DNA from: Bacteroidales bacterium
GTDB taxonomy: Bacteria > Bacteroidota > Bacteroidia > Bacteroidales > WCHB1-69
Direction of reading: 5' to 3'
NCBI GenBank assembly: GCA_017617445.1
Contig: JAFZWE010000002.1
Span: forward strand, 1-64,000
DNA: 64,000 nt
This document shows positions 46,943 to 56,324 of the stretch, in pieces. The position numbers and the translations under genes were made by a program. The number at the start of each line of letters is the position of its first letter. Position 1 is the stretch's first letter. The notes beneath the pieces are model-generated. The model was not told the DNA's origin and searched no databases. It was given only the letters and a program-made list of their open reading frames with translations.

Positions 46943-47329
46943 TTATTCGTTGTTTGTGTTTTCTTCCTGGGCAACTTCTTCAGCAGGGGCTGCCTTCTCT
47001 CTTTTCAGGTTGCGTCTCTTCTCTGCGTATGCAATGGCGTGTTTGTCCATTGAAACAGTGAGGTAACGCATGATTTTCTCGTCACGACGATACTGAAGCT
47101 CGTATTCTTTTACGACGCTTCCTTCAGCGATGAACTCGAAAAGATGGTAAAAACCTGATGTTTTTTTCGCAATGGGATACTCTAATTTGCGCAGACCCCA
47201 GTTCTCCTGGTGTACAATCTCCGCTCCTTTTTCGAGAAGGATGTTCTCGAACTTCTTAACCGTTTCCTTCATCTGTTCTTCAGACAAAACGGGAGTCATA
47301 ATGAAAACGGTTTCATAATGATTCAGCAT
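46943..47329 (-). CDS. rpsF: 30S ribosomal protein S6
   Basis: 128 residues from ATG 47329 (MLNHYETVFIMTPVLSEEQM). NWGLRKLEYPIAKKTSGFYHL and RRDEKIMRYLTVSMDK are the family core, with an acidic tail. The open frame extends upstream to 47389, but that part overlaps the promoter box at 47379-47386. Confidence 0.96.
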   Translation of the reverse strand: MLNHYETVFIMTPVLSEEQMKETVKKFENILLEKGAEIVHQENWGLRKLEYPIAKKTSGFYHLFEFIAEGSVVKEYELQYRRDEKIMRYLTVSMDKHAIAYAEKRRNLKREKAAPAEEVAQEENTNNE

Positions 47330-47378
47330 ACTTTTTTTGTTTTTTTGTTGATAAAAATGTTTGTAAAATTTTGGGGCG

Positions 47379-47386
47379 CAAAAGTA
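47379..47386 (-). promoter_or_regulatory. -7 box of the rpsF operon
   Basis: Minus-strand TACTTTTG followed by CGCCCC, 49 nt upstream of the start codon. Confidence 0.65.
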
Positions 47387-47803
47387 CAACTTTTTTCAAT
47401 ACATTTTTATGACTGAAAAAATTTTTTTGTCCAGCCTCCAACAAACATTATTTATTACCCTTAATATGTTTTTTACATTAAATACAAATTTTTCTTCCGA
47501 ACAGCTATCAGGGGCCTGGAACAGGACAGGTCTTCCTCCATCGTAAAAAGTGACATTTAGCCAGTCAATGTGCGTGTTGTTTTATTGTAATATTTTGAAA
47601 ATTAATTATTTATATAAAAATTAAAGGTTAAAAAATATGAACAAAAAGCTGTTTGTTAATCATTGAAAAACTATTTTAGGAACGGGGATAAAATCTTATT
47701 TTTGCAATCTGTAAAAAATAACTTCCCGTTGACGGGTGTTGTTCCCCCGATACGTACTGCCGACGCTCTCTATTTCCCCAAAAAACCATTTTCCTAACCT
47801 TTA
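47387..47803. other. Intergenic stretch between rpsF and ftsQ
   Basis: AT-rich divergent spacer of about 420 bp. Apart from the ftsQ promoter box and its leader of about 95 nt I see no gene, RNA or repeat. Confidence 0.5.
47697..47704 (+). promoter_or_regulatory. -7 box of ftsQ-ftsA-ftsZ
   Basis: TATTTTTG followed by CAATC, with a leader of about 95 nt before ftsQ. Confidence 0.6.
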
Positions 47804-48574
47804 ATGAAGCTGAGAAATTATCTTATTGCTGTGCTTGTGCTTGCCGTTGCCGTTTTTGTGGTGATGGGCATCGTGAAGTCGCATAACCGCAAGTGTGATG
47901 CGATGGAGATCCATGTGGTGCAGGCAGGTTCCAATACCATGCTCTCGGAAAATGGAGTGCGCCAGATGATTGAGAAATCCCCGGCCAACCCACTGGGCCG
48001 TCCCACCCGCAACATCAACCGCTGCGATATCGAGGAGGTGCTGAAGCACAACCACTGGTTCAATTCCATAGAGGAGTTTACCGTCAGCGGGTCCGTCCTC
48101 AAAATGACTGTATCCACTAAATCCCCCATCGCAGAGGTGTTCCCCGAAAATTCCGAACCCTATCTCCTGGGCGACAACGGCGAACTGCTTCCGGATGATA
48201 CCCCCTGCCAAGACTTGGTCGTCATCAGCGGACATATCACTACCGGCTACTCCCCGGGGAAGAACGTGCTCCAGAACTTGAATGACACTGCACTGTGGAA
48301 TGCCTATCAGGTGGCCCATTACCTCCAGAACTCCCCCGACGACAAGGCCCAGTTCCCTCAAGTGATGGTGCGCCCCGACGGACAGATAGAGCTTTTCAGC
48401 AATCTCGGCCACCATACCGTCCTGCTGGGCGACGCCAGCAACCTCCCGGAGAAATTCTCCAATATCGCCTCCGCCTACTCCTCCATCCTGTGCATCGGCA
48501 CAGAAAACTATAGCTCCCTTGATGCTCGCTTCACCAACCGCATATATGCCCACAAAACCGCAAAAAACCAATAA
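47804..48574 (+). CDS. ftsQ: Cell division protein FtsQ/DivIB
   Basis: 256 residues. A single N-terminal membrane anchor (about 5-22) is followed by a POTRA-like domain (MEIHVVQAGSNTMLSENGV to VLKMTVSTKSPIAEVF) and a beta domain (PYLLGDNGELLPDD, VMVRPDGQIELFSNLG). It belongs to the periplasmic division scaffold. The assignment rests on this layout plus position 3 nt before ftsA. No mur or ddl genes lie upstream, unlike most dcw clusters. Confidence 0.88.
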   Translation: MKLRNYLIAVLVLAVAVFVVMGIVKSHNRKCDAMEIHVVQAGSNTMLSENGVRQMIEKSPANPLGRPTRNINRCDIEEVLKHNHWFNSIEEFTVSGSVLKMTVSTKSPIAEVFPENSEPYLLGDNGELLPDDTPCQDLVVISGHITTGYSPGKNVLQNLNDTALWNAYQVAHYLQNSPDDKAQFPQVMVRPDGQIELFSNLGHHTVLLGDASNLPEKFSNIASAYSSILCIGTENYSSLDARFTNRIYAHKTAKNQ

Positions 48575-48577
48575 CCT

Positions 48578-49978
48578 ATGATAAAAAAATATACTGCGCC
48601 TGAAGAAGAATCCACCCCTAAAATGATTGTCGGCCTTGATATTGGCACCACCAAGATATTGATGGTCATGGGCTTTTTGAGTGATGACGGGAAAATTGTG
48701 GTATGCGGACATGGGAAAGCTCCCTCCACCGGCGTGAAAAGCGGCGGCGTTTTCAACCTCCAGGAAACTATCAATGATATTACCGCAGCCAAAGAACAAC
48801 TGCTGGAAAACATCTCCGAAAACGAAGACATCTCCGAAGTCTATGTCGGTATTGCAGGACGCCATGTGAAAAGCTTGAGCTGCATCAACAGCGTCACCCG
48901 CCCCGGAGGAAATGACAAGATGGTGATGCCCGAGGAAATCCAGAAAATGACAGAGGAGATGAAACAGATGGATTTTTCAGGATCCGACATCATCGCGGTC
49001 ATTCCGCAGTTCTATGAGGTGGACGGACAGGCTACCACCCGCCCCGCAGGCACGCTCTGCCAGCTTCTAGTGGGTCACTACCAAATCGTCACCGGCGATA
49101 GTAAAGAGGTGAAAAAGGTGTTCTCCAGCGTCAGAGGCGCCGGCCTCGAACCCAAAGAACCCGTTCTTGAGCCGATCGCCTCCGGTATTGTGTGCCTCAC
49201 CGAGGAGGAAAAGAAAGCCGGTGTGGCCCTCGTCGATATCGGCGGAGGCACGACCGACCTCGTGATCTTCCATGGCGGTGTGCCCGTCTATAGCAAGGTG
49301 ATTCCCGTGGGCGGGAAAATTGTCACCCATGATATTGAATCTTCCCTCAACCTCCAGTTTGAACAGGCAGAATATCTTAAAATTCACCACGGGACATGCA
49401 TCCCCAATAATGCCAACAAAAATAATTTCCTCACCATTCCCGACAGTTCTGGTTATGGCAATTCAGTGAAAATCAATGAGGTAAACTTGGCACAGATTAT
49501 CGGAGTCCGTGTGGCTGAAGATATCCTCAAACCCGTCAAGGCTGCAATTGACGCTGCCCATTTCTCAAAGGTGGTGCGTTCTGTGGTGCTTACCGGTGGC
49601 GGCTCCCTGCTGCGCGATATCCAATATCTCGCTGAATTTATCTTCCAATACAGAACTCGCATCGGTTTCCCCGTGAACGGTTTGGCCAATTCTACTGACA
49701 CCTCCCTGAAAAACCCGATTTGCTCCACAGGCTTGGGCCTTCTCAAATTCGGCTGCATGGCTGAGGCTGTCGTGCAAGAGGTGAAAAAAGAACAACCCGC
49801 GGAACTGGTCGATGAGGACACTCTGCTCCAACGTTTGAAAAAAAAGCTCTCCATCCCGGCCAAAAGCCCCTCTTCCGATTCTCAGAATGGAGGGGATAAT
49901 GAAGGGGCTGGTCTGTTTGAAAACTTCATGGAATGGGTGAAAAGAAATTGGATCTCCCCCGGAGACGGCGTGGAATAA
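48578..49978 (+). CDS. ftsA: Cell division protein FtsA
   Basis: 466 residues, an actin-like ATPase that tethers FtsZ to the membrane. IVGLDIGTTKILMVMG forms phosphate loop 1, the SHS2 region contains EVYVGIAGRHVKSL, VALVDIGGGTTDLVIFHGG is phosphate loop 2, and VVLTGGGSLLRDI is the adenosine motif. The end LFENFMEWVKRNWISP looks like the amphipathic membrane-targeting helix. ftsZ follows after 46 nt. Confidence 0.96.
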   Translation: MIKKYTAPEEESTPKMIVGLDIGTTKILMVMGFLSDDGKIVVCGHGKAPSTGVKSGGVFNLQETINDITAAKEQLLENISENEDISEVYVGIAGRHVKSLSCINSVTRPGGNDKMVMPEEIQKMTEEMKQMDFSGSDIIAVIPQFYEVDGQATTRPAGTLCQLLVGHYQIVTGDSKEVKKVFSSVRGAGLEPKEPVLEPIASGIVCLTEEEKKAGVALVDIGGGTTDLVIFHGGVPVYSKVIPVGGKIVTHDIESSLNLQFEQAEYLKIHHGTCIPNNANKNNFLTIPDSSGYGNSVKINEVNLAQIIGVRVAEDILKPVKAAIDAAHFSKVVRSVVLTGGGSLLRDIQYLAEFIFQYRTRIGFPVNGLANSTDTSLKNPICSTGLGLLKFGCMAEAVVQEVKKEQPAELVDEDTLLQRLKKKLSIPAKSPSSDSQNGGDNEGAGLFENFMEWVKRNWISPGDGVE

Positions 49979-50024
49979 AACAGAAAATCATTTTTTGTAG
50001 ATAATAGAAAAAGAATACGAATAT

Positions 50025-51611
50025 ATGGAAATGAATGAAGAAATCATGTTCGAGACGAACTATGGAGAAACAAGACAAGAGTCTTTTATCAGAGTAATTG
50101 GTGTGGGCGGCGCTGGCAGCAATGCAGTGGAACACATGTTTAAGGAAGGTATTGTGGGCGTGGATTTTGTGATTTGCAATACTGACCGCATGGCTTTGGA
50201 AAGCAAGAGCGTACCCACCAAACTGGTGCTTGGATCCACCGGTCTCGGCTCTGGCTCCAATCCGGAAGAGGCTGAACGCCTTGCCCTTGATTCAGAAGAT
50301 AAAATCCGTGACCTGATAGGAGAAAATACAAAAATGCTTTTCATCACTGCTGGCATGGGAAAAGGCACTGGTACTGGCGCTGCCCCCGTCGTGGCTAAAA
50401 TAGCCCGCGAAATGGGCATCCTTACCATCGCCGTGGTGACCTACCCCTACCGTATGGAAGGTGCGAAAAATGCCAGAAAAGCAGATGCGGGCGTTGAAAA
50501 CCTGAAGAAATATGTGGACTCCCTCATCATCATCCACAACCAAAAGGTGATGTCGGAATATGGCGACAAAACCATCCCCGAAGGATTGAGCATTGCTAAT
50601 GATGTTTTGAAAAATGCAGTGAAATGCATCGCCGAACTGATCACTGTGGAAGGTGACCAAAATGTGGACTTCAACGATGTGCGCACGACTATGAAGGACA
50701 GCGGTGAAGCTATGATCGGAATCGCCGAGGCCAGCGGCGAAGACCGTATCAGCAAGGTGGTCTCCCAGGCATTGACTTGCCCGTTGATTGATGACTCCAA
50801 AATCGAGAACGCTGGAAACTTCCTGTTCTATGTCCGTTACGGGGAATCCCGTCCCGCTACTTTCGCCGAATTGGAGAAGATGTGCGACGAGTTTGCCTCT
50901 TACCAGGGCAAGGAAGCCGAGATTATCTGGGGCCATTCCATGGACAAATCCCTCGGTGACAAGATTCAATTGTCGGTGATCATCACCAATTTCGGAAAGG
51001 ACAACAACGAACCTGAAAAAGAAGAAAAGCCGGGTGTGAAGATTCCCCAAAAGGACAACTTTTTCCCTTTTGACCCGGTGTCCCCCATGCAGCCTGGGAC
51101 TTCAGCATCCCGTATAGGGAAACCGAACAATACTTTTGAGTTCCCTGCAGATCCGGAAATTCCGGTGCAAAACCAGAAGTCAGAAGCCTCCCAAACTCCT
51201 GCACCCACTCCCACTCCTGCCCCTGTACAACCCATTAACAAGAGCAATGAGAAGATTGCCTATCCCTTCAATACTCCGGCCCAACCTGAGGCGGTAAAGG
51301 TTCCCAGTGATACCGTTGCCCCGGAAGCTGAATCCGACTTCAATCCATTTGAAGTACCGGCACAACCTGCTCCCAAAAAGGATTTGCTGAATCCGAATAT
51401 CCAGATCAGCGATAATGACAGAAATGAAATTTATGAGGATGACGAAAAGTTCAAAAACTTTGTGGAAACCCCTGCGCATGAAAGAGTCCAAAAAGAGCAT
51501 GCTTCGTCACTCCAGCAAATCCGTACACAACAGTTTGTGCAACCTGCCCAAATGCCTCAAGCCAACTACTCCGGAAATTTCTTCTTTAATGTTGTGCCTT
51601 CTGTAGATTAA
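50025..51611 (+). CDS. ftsZ: Cell division protein FtsZ
   Basis: 528 residues. Tubulin-like GTPase: RVIGVGGAGSNAVEHM near residue 25, GGMGKGTGTGAAPVVA-type signature (here AGMGKGTGTGAAPVVAKIA) near residue 110, then the T7 loop region QNVDFNDVRTTMKDSG. The polymerising core ends near residue 325. A long Pro/Gln-rich linker (about 325-490) carries NDNEPEK-type acidic and PAPTPTPAP stretches. The C-terminus has KFKNFVETPAHERVQK, a plausible conserved tail, plus 30 further residues. Its last 26 bp overlap the convergent wbqC-like gene. Confidence 0.96.
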   Translation: MEMNEEIMFETNYGETRQESFIRVIGVGGAGSNAVEHMFKEGIVGVDFVICNTDRMALESKSVPTKLVLGSTGLGSGSNPEEAERLALDSEDKIRDLIGENTKMLFITAGMGKGTGTGAAPVVAKIAREMGILTIAVVTYPYRMEGAKNARKADAGVENLKKYVDSLIIIHNQKVMSEYGDKTIPEGLSIANDVLKNAVKCIAELITVEGDQNVDFNDVRTTMKDSGEAMIGIAEASGEDRISKVVSQALTCPLIDDSKIENAGNFLFYVRYGESRPATFAELEKMCDEFASYQGKEAEIIWGHSMDKSLGDKIQLSVIITNFGKDNNEPEKEEKPGVKIPQKDNFFPFDPVSPMQPGTSASRIGKPNNTFEFPADPEIPVQNQKSEASQTPAPTPTPAPVQPINKSNEKIAYPFNTPAQPEAVKVPSDTVAPEAESDFNPFEVPAQPAPKKDLLNPNIQISDNDRNEIYEDDEKFKNFVETPAHERVQKEHASSLQQIRTQQFVQPAQMPQANYSGNFFFNVVPSVD

Positions 51612-52206
51612 GAAGATATGAGGTGTCGGGTCCGATATTGAACAACAGGTCAATGGCGGAGACCCCACTTGTGAATGGATAACGGTCGTCAAAAATTTGG
51701 TGATAGGGTTGTTCTGAAAAAATAGCTGGAAGTTTCGGGTGAATCCGATTTCTCAAATCCAGTTTTCCCATATATTCTTTTTCAAAGGTTCCCGTAAGTT
51801 CGGGAACCTTTTTTATTTTGAAAAGCCGCAACAGTTCCAATGTCAGCTCCAGATTGAAATCAAAAAGGAACTCATATTTTTTTTGAAAAAAAGGGAAAAT
51901 GAAATCTCTGAAATACAGAAAATAAGGCGTTCCGCTATAGGCAGTCTCTATGGCGCGCCAATGTTTTGTCTGCCAGTCGCATTTGTAATCAATGCGCACG
52001 TCACGGATGCATCCCCCCTGGGTGTCATGCCGGGTGGGCAGGATCAGCATTTGAACTCCTCCCGATGTCATGATGTAGGCGCGGTTCCGATAGGTCTGCT
52101 TTTGGAAATTTTCCTGCGCCTCCATAAAAAATACTTCGCTTTTAGCGATAAAAGCGAAGTATTCTATTGTGGGAAGATACGCCGTCGATAAGACGATCTC
52201 CTTCAT
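51586..52206 (-). CDS. WbqC-family protein
   Basis: 206 residues. STAYLPTIEYFAFIAKSE, ENFQKQTYRNRAYIMTSGG and WQTKHWRAIETAYSGTPYF follow the WbqC-like pattern; members occur in polysaccharide and other loci and have no agreed activity. It begins 3 nt after the stop of the serine protease gene on the same strand, so it is probably the last gene of that operon. Its 3' end overlaps ftsZ by 26 bp tail to tail. Confidence 0.85.
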   Translation of the reverse strand: MKEIVLSTAYLPTIEYFAFIAKSEVFFMEAQENFQKQTYRNRAYIMTSGGVQMLILPTRHDTQGGCIRDVRIDYKCDWQTKHWRAIETAYSGTPYFLYFRDFIFPFFQKKYEFLFDFNLELTLELLRLFKIKKVPELTGTFEKEYMGKLDLRNRIHPKLPAIFSEQPYHQIFDDRYPFTSGVSAIDLLFNIGPDTSYLLNLQKAQH

Positions 52207-52209
52207 TTT

Positions 52210-53838
52210 TTATTTGTTGATCATGATTTTGGAATGGTAAACTGCTTTGCTTCCGCAGATTTCCATAATGTACATTCCGGAGGTAAGGGCATTGAGATTC
52301 AGGTTGAATTCCGGTGAAAGAGCAATATTGCGACTCATCACCAGGCTGCCGGTCATGTCGTAAATATTGCATACGGCGTTGGCATCATCAAAGCTGCCGC
52401 TCACGGTCACGTAGCCGTTGGAAGGATTCGGCCGCACGTCCAGCGGGTTCACCACTTGGGTAAAGTTGGCCATGCCTACCGTATTCAGGTATTCGCCTTG
52501 GAGTGTGGTGGCACCTGTGTTGTTGGGGTCCAGCCAAGGTTGCAGTTTCTTGGAGCTGCTGCTGTTGTTGTTGTTGGTCCATGAATTAGAGAGTTTGCCA
52601 TACAGGTCATAACCTGCAGGGTTATCGCAGCTGCTGGAACCTGCATAAAGCTGGCCGACAATCAGTTTGTTTTTGTTAAAGAGGGGAGATCCGGAGGAAC
52701 CCTGTTCTGTGGCACCTGTCTCAGCGGCCCAGTTGGCCAGCCAGAATTTGCCATAACCGGAGGTGTTTCCATTATAAATATGTTGAGGGATGCTCAGTTT
52801 CTTGATGTCTCCACCAGGATGGTGGATGCCTGCGCAGTTGGTCGGATTTGAAGGAACAGAAGAGCTGTTATCCCACCCCGCCAGAAATACGTTAAAAGCG
52901 GGATTGATGGAACCGGTGATCTCCACTAACATGAAATCGGAGCTGCTGTCCCCATTGTCTTTGGCTTTCAAGGTATAGCCTGTCGCTGTTTTGGTAATGC
53001 TGCCGCTTGTACCGCTGCATGTGGTGGCCTGATAGTTGAAGTAGAATTTCCAAGTTCCGCTTTCGTAGCAGTGATTGGCGGAAAGCAAATATTTTTTGCC
53101 GTCACGGGCCGTGTTGTTGACCATGGCGCCGCTGCACATGTAAACATATCCGCCAGAAGTCATGGTATAGCAGACCACGGATTGAATCTGATCGTGCCAG
53201 AGGTTGTCATAACAAATGGCATTGGGATGGCAAGTGCCGTCAGCATTCCCGAGACCACCCTCTATCTCTTTCACATGGAAGAAATCATAATATCCTTGTG
53301 AAATCTGGTCAATGACCAACTGTCCGTTGAAGGCGGCATTTGCGGGTTCATAATACTCAACGATAATGTCTTCGCCAGGCATCTCCTGAGGATAAAAGGT
53401 CCCGTCCTCCATCTTGTTCTGAGCGGTGAATTTGCCGATGACGTACTCTCTGTCAGGAGTATATAAGAACAGTTCTGCACCTTCAGGGATGTTGAAGGTT
53501 GAGAAGTTCATGGAGGTGAAAGTGGCATTCTTCATGTGGAATTGCAGACGCCATACGGTGGAACCATCAGGCATGTAGTCAATCCGGCCAGAATTGTAAA
53601 GGGTGTAGTTTGCATTTTTAGTCACACCAATGCGCATGGGGTGGCTCTTGCCTTCAATGCTGGCGTCTTCAGCTAAAAGGGCGTCCACATCTAACGCTTC
53701 AATTTCCACAACGGGAATTACTTGTGAAATGGTGTTTTTGAAAGAATAGGGTTCACCACCATAGCTCATCTGTGCCATTACTTGAGTGCTGAACAAGCAC
53801 AACATTGCAGCACAGGCAATTTGTAAAATGTGTTTCAT
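52210..53838 (-). CDS. Trypsin-like serine endopeptidase with T9SS sorting domain
   Basis: 542 residues with a signal peptide (MKHILQIACAAMLCLFSTQVMAQ). A prodomain-like region (about 25-200) precedes a chymotrypsin-fold domain resembling lysyl endopeptidase: His in YLLSANHCYESG, Asp in SSDFMLVEITG, Ser in TEQGSSGSPLFNKN. The C-terminus is a T9SS sorting domain (DVRPNPSNGYVTVSG, MYIMEICGS). It lies 15 nt downstream of a larger paralogue and upstream of the wbqC-like gene. The specificity pocket cannot be set from sequence alone. Confidence 0.9.
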   Translation of the reverse strand: MKHILQIACAAMLCLFSTQVMAQMSYGGEPYSFKNTISQVIPVVEIEALDVDALLAEDASIEGKSHPMRIGVTKNANYTLYNSGRIDYMPDGSTVWRLQFHMKNATFTSMNFSTFNIPEGAELFLYTPDREYVIGKFTAQNKMEDGTFYPQEMPGEDIIVEYYEPANAAFNGQLVIDQISQGYYDFFHVKEIEGGLGNADGTCHPNAICYDNLWHDQIQSVVCYTMTSGGYVYMCSGAMVNNTARDGKKYLLSANHCYESGTWKFYFNYQATTCSGTSGSITKTATGYTLKAKDNGDSSSDFMLVEITGSINPAFNVFLAGWDNSSSVPSNPTNCAGIHHPGGDIKKLSIPQHIYNGNTSGYGKFWLANWAAETGATEQGSSGSPLFNKNKLIVGQLYAGSSSCDNPAGYDLYGKLSNSWTNNNNSSSSKKLQPWLDPNNTGATTLQGEYLNTVGMANFTQVVNPLDVRPNPSNGYVTVSGSFDDANAVCNIYDMTGSLVMSRNIALSPEFNLNLNALTSGMYIMEICGSKAVYHSKIMINK

Positions 53839-53853
53839 TTTAATACGATTTTA

Positions 53854-56196
53854 TTATTTTATAAGTGATATTTTCTTTGTAATAATCTGATTGTCTGTCC
53901 GTACAGTAACAATGTACAATCCATTGGCATAGTCTTCCAAATGAATTGTTGTATCTTTGCCAGCAGCGCATGTGGCATACAAACGTTTGCCATTCATGTC
54001 AAACACTTCAATGCGGGCGTTGTCTTCCGTATTGGCAGTGCGAACAGTAACTAATCCAGTACTCGGGTTGGGGAAGATTTCCACGCCATTTGACACATTT
54101 TCTTCAATGTCACTGCTCTCCGGATTATCGCACAATTGCGGGAAAAAGGCGTGGGTTAAGGAGATGCCCCAAGAAGAGGAATCACTGTAGGCCACCCATG
54201 AGGAATCCCTTTCCATTTCCCACCCAGTGTTGGCGGCATTGCCGTTGCTGTTGGTCACCAGTGCGAACTGTCCCGAACTGGGCAGCATGAAACCGGCAAA
54301 GAACGGGCCGTTCACTGTAATGGCTGAGTTGAACTTGCAAATATAGCGACGTTGAAGGGTGGGATAGCTAGTGGGCATTTGGGGATCGTTCTCCATAAAG
54401 GAATGGGAGGAAATATCAGCAAGAGAAACGGTTTTGCTTCCTAACAACTGGCCGGGCTGACCGTTGTTGTCGGCCCATACACAGAATTTCACATTCCCGT
54501 TGCCGGAAACCATTCCCACGTTCATCTTGATATTGACCAGATATTCTGTGGTGGAATCTTTGGCGAAATAGTCGGCTTTGGCTAAATCTCCGTAGGTGTT
54601 AGTGCCTGCTAAAAAGCCATTATCCGCAGTGCGGTAAAGGGTTAGCGTGCCTTGCAAAGGATAGTGCAACAAATGGCAATCCGCATCGGGCTCGTCGGGA
54701 TGACCTGGGTCATCTCCTGGATCGTCACCTGGATCATCACCCGGGTCGTCACCTGGATCATCTCCCGGATCATCTGGGTTGTTGGGGTCGTACATCGGGC
54801 AAGTGATGCTTCCTGTATTGTTGGGGTCTAACCATGGAGCTAACTGATTGTCAGCGGAAGACCCATTCTGATCCCAGTGGTAGTATAGTTTGCCGTACAA
54901 GTCGTGGTGAGGATTGCTGCAGGTGGCAGCACCTCCTGTCAGTGTGCCTACCACATAGCCGTTACTGTTGAACATGGCGGAACCGGAGGAGCCACCCTCA
55001 GTAACTCCCAAGTTGGTGACGGTCTGCTGCCAGTCTGCCACCACCCAGTGCGCGTTCGCTGCGCAACCACTGTAACTTCCTGAGGTAGTGGTCGCAAAAG
55101 CGGAGATTTTTTTCACATCTCCCGCCGGATGATGGATGCCTACACCATTGGTGGGCGCCACGTTGTCACGTTTCCATCCGGCATAAATCGGATTCCAAGA
55201 GTTGTCGGGTGCACTGCTCAGTCGCAGAAGGTAAAAGTCCGATCCCCCGTTGATGCTCCCATAAGCCACTTTGGTGCAGCCTGTGATGGTGTGTGAAGTG
55301 GCTTGGGTGGTTCCTGTACATGTGGTGTATTCAAGGTTGAAGTAGAATCTCCATTGATTGAAGTTGGAAGCAGTGGCGTTCGGTCCGCAGTGGTTGGCAG
55401 TGAGGATGTACGGGGTGCCGTCTTGAGCCAGATTGTTGATCAGTGTGCCGGAGCACCATCCTCCGGAGTTGCCTTCCACCACATAGATTCTCACTACAGC
55501 GCGTTTGTGACGCTGCCAATTGTCCCCTTCCGGACAGTTGATGTTTACTTCACAGGACTCGCTGTCGCCAATATCCTTGGCATTTTGAAGATCCTCCACC
55601 CCTCTGAAGATGTATGAGACCTTCTCAATGTGAATGTCGGGAACAATCACTTCCGCATTCAAAATAGCTTTTTTTGCTCCTGGTGTGAATAAGGCCGGTG
55701 CAACATATTCTATGATAATGCTTTCGCCTAATATCAAACCAATGGAATAACCGTTGTCACCCGTGTTGTCCTGTTCGCTGTACCCCCCTAAGAGCTGGGT
55801 GTGTTCGGGATCATAAACATACAAACGGCTGCCTTGCGGCAGGTTGAAACGGTCAAAATGAAGAGACAAAGCCTTGGCGTTCTGGCTTGTGATTCGGGCG
55901 CGCCAAATGGCTGTACCGTCCTCCAGTACATCCCAACTGCCTGCGTTGACAGGACTGATGTCTACATCTTTTAATTGGGCGATAACATACATTCCCTCCT
56001 TGTCTGGTCGCGAAGTGGCATCCAAAATGAAATTGGCATCCGCAGGTGCAACAGATATGGCCGGGACTTCAGAGAAAACCAAAGCACTGCTATATGTTGC
56101 AGGGTGTGTTCCTTCTAAAGACTGGCATTCAGCATTTTGCGGGAAATTAATGAGGAAAAATAAACTTCCCAGAAAACATAAAAAGAGGCGGTTCAT
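53854..56196 (-). CDS. Large trypsin-like endopeptidase with Asp-rich linker and T9SS sorting domain
   Basis: 780 residues from ATG 56196, chosen for its signal peptide (MNRLFLCFLGSLFFLIN) over an upstream TTG at 56220. Same fold as its neighbour: His in ILTANHCGPNA, Asp in GGSDFYLLRLSS, Ser in TEGGSSGSAMFNSNG. After the protease, a linker repeats DPGDD five times (about 480-505), then a beta-rich domain (about 515-690) and a T9SS tail (EIFPNPSTGLVTV, LYIVTVRTDN). Secreted, probably surface-bound peptidase. It is the first gene of the operon; the promoter is at 56229-56236. Confidence 0.9.
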   Translation of the reverse strand: MNRLFLCFLGSLFFLINFPQNAECQSLEGTHPATYSSALVFSEVPAISVAPADANFILDATSRPDKEGMYVIAQLKDVDISPVNAGSWDVLEDGTAIWRARITSQNAKALSLHFDRFNLPQGSRLYVYDPEHTQLLGGYSEQDNTGDNGYSIGLILGESIIIEYVAPALFTPGAKKAILNAEVIVPDIHIEKVSYIFRGVEDLQNAKDIGDSESCEVNINCPEGDNWQRHKRAVVRIYVVEGNSGGWCSGTLINNLAQDGTPYILTANHCGPNATASNFNQWRFYFNLEYTTCTGTTQATSHTITGCTKVAYGSINGGSDFYLLRLSSAPDNSWNPIYAGWKRDNVAPTNGVGIHHPAGDVKKISAFATTTSGSYSGCAANAHWVVADWQQTVTNLGVTEGGSSGSAMFNSNGYVVGTLTGGAATCSNPHHDLYGKLYYHWDQNGSSADNQLAPWLDPNNTGSITCPMYDPNNPDDPGDDPGDDPGDDPGDDPGDDPGHPDEPDADCHLLHYPLQGTLTLYRTADNGFLAGTNTYGDLAKADYFAKDSTTEYLVNIKMNVGMVSGNGNVKFCVWADNNGQPGQLLGSKTVSLADISSHSFMENDPQMPTSYPTLQRRYICKFNSAITVNGPFFAGFMLPSSGQFALVTNSNGNAANTGWEMERDSSWVAYSDSSSWGISLTHAFFPQLCDNPESSDIEENVSNGVEIFPNPSTGLVTVRTANTEDNARIEVFDMNGKRLYATCAAGKDTTIHLEDYANGLYIVTVRTDNQIITKKISLIK
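54703..54778 (-). repeat. 15-nt tandem repeat inside the large endopeptidase gene
   Basis: Five near-copies of a 15-nt unit encode DPGDD repeats in the linker between the protease and the following domain. Third-position differences show the copies have diverged. Confidence 0.85.
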
Positions 56197-56228
56197 GATT
56201 AAAACGTTTTTTTCAAACAAATAAGCCG

Positions 56229-56236
56229 CAAAAATA
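56229..56236 (-). promoter_or_regulatory. -7 box of the protease operon
   Basis: Minus-strand TATTTTTG followed by CGGC, about 33 nt upstream of the ATG at 56196. Confidence 0.6.
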
Positions 56237-56303
56237 GTTATTATTTTTTAAAGTCCATATAAAACTTTGTTTTTTTTCTAAATGTTTTTCCGATTATATT
56301 TTG

Positions 56304-56311
56304 TAATTTTG
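56304..56311 (+). promoter_or_regulatory. -7 box of the rsfS-ftsH-LUD-cdsA operon
   Basis: TAATTTTG followed by CAAGC, 13 nt upstream of the rsfS start codon. Confidence 0.55.
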
Positions 56312-56324
56312 CAAGCTAATTAAA

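Noticed and set aside
54703..54778. Short regular repeats that could suggest CRISPR
   Set aside because: The 15-nt units are in frame, encode DPGDD and have no spacers.
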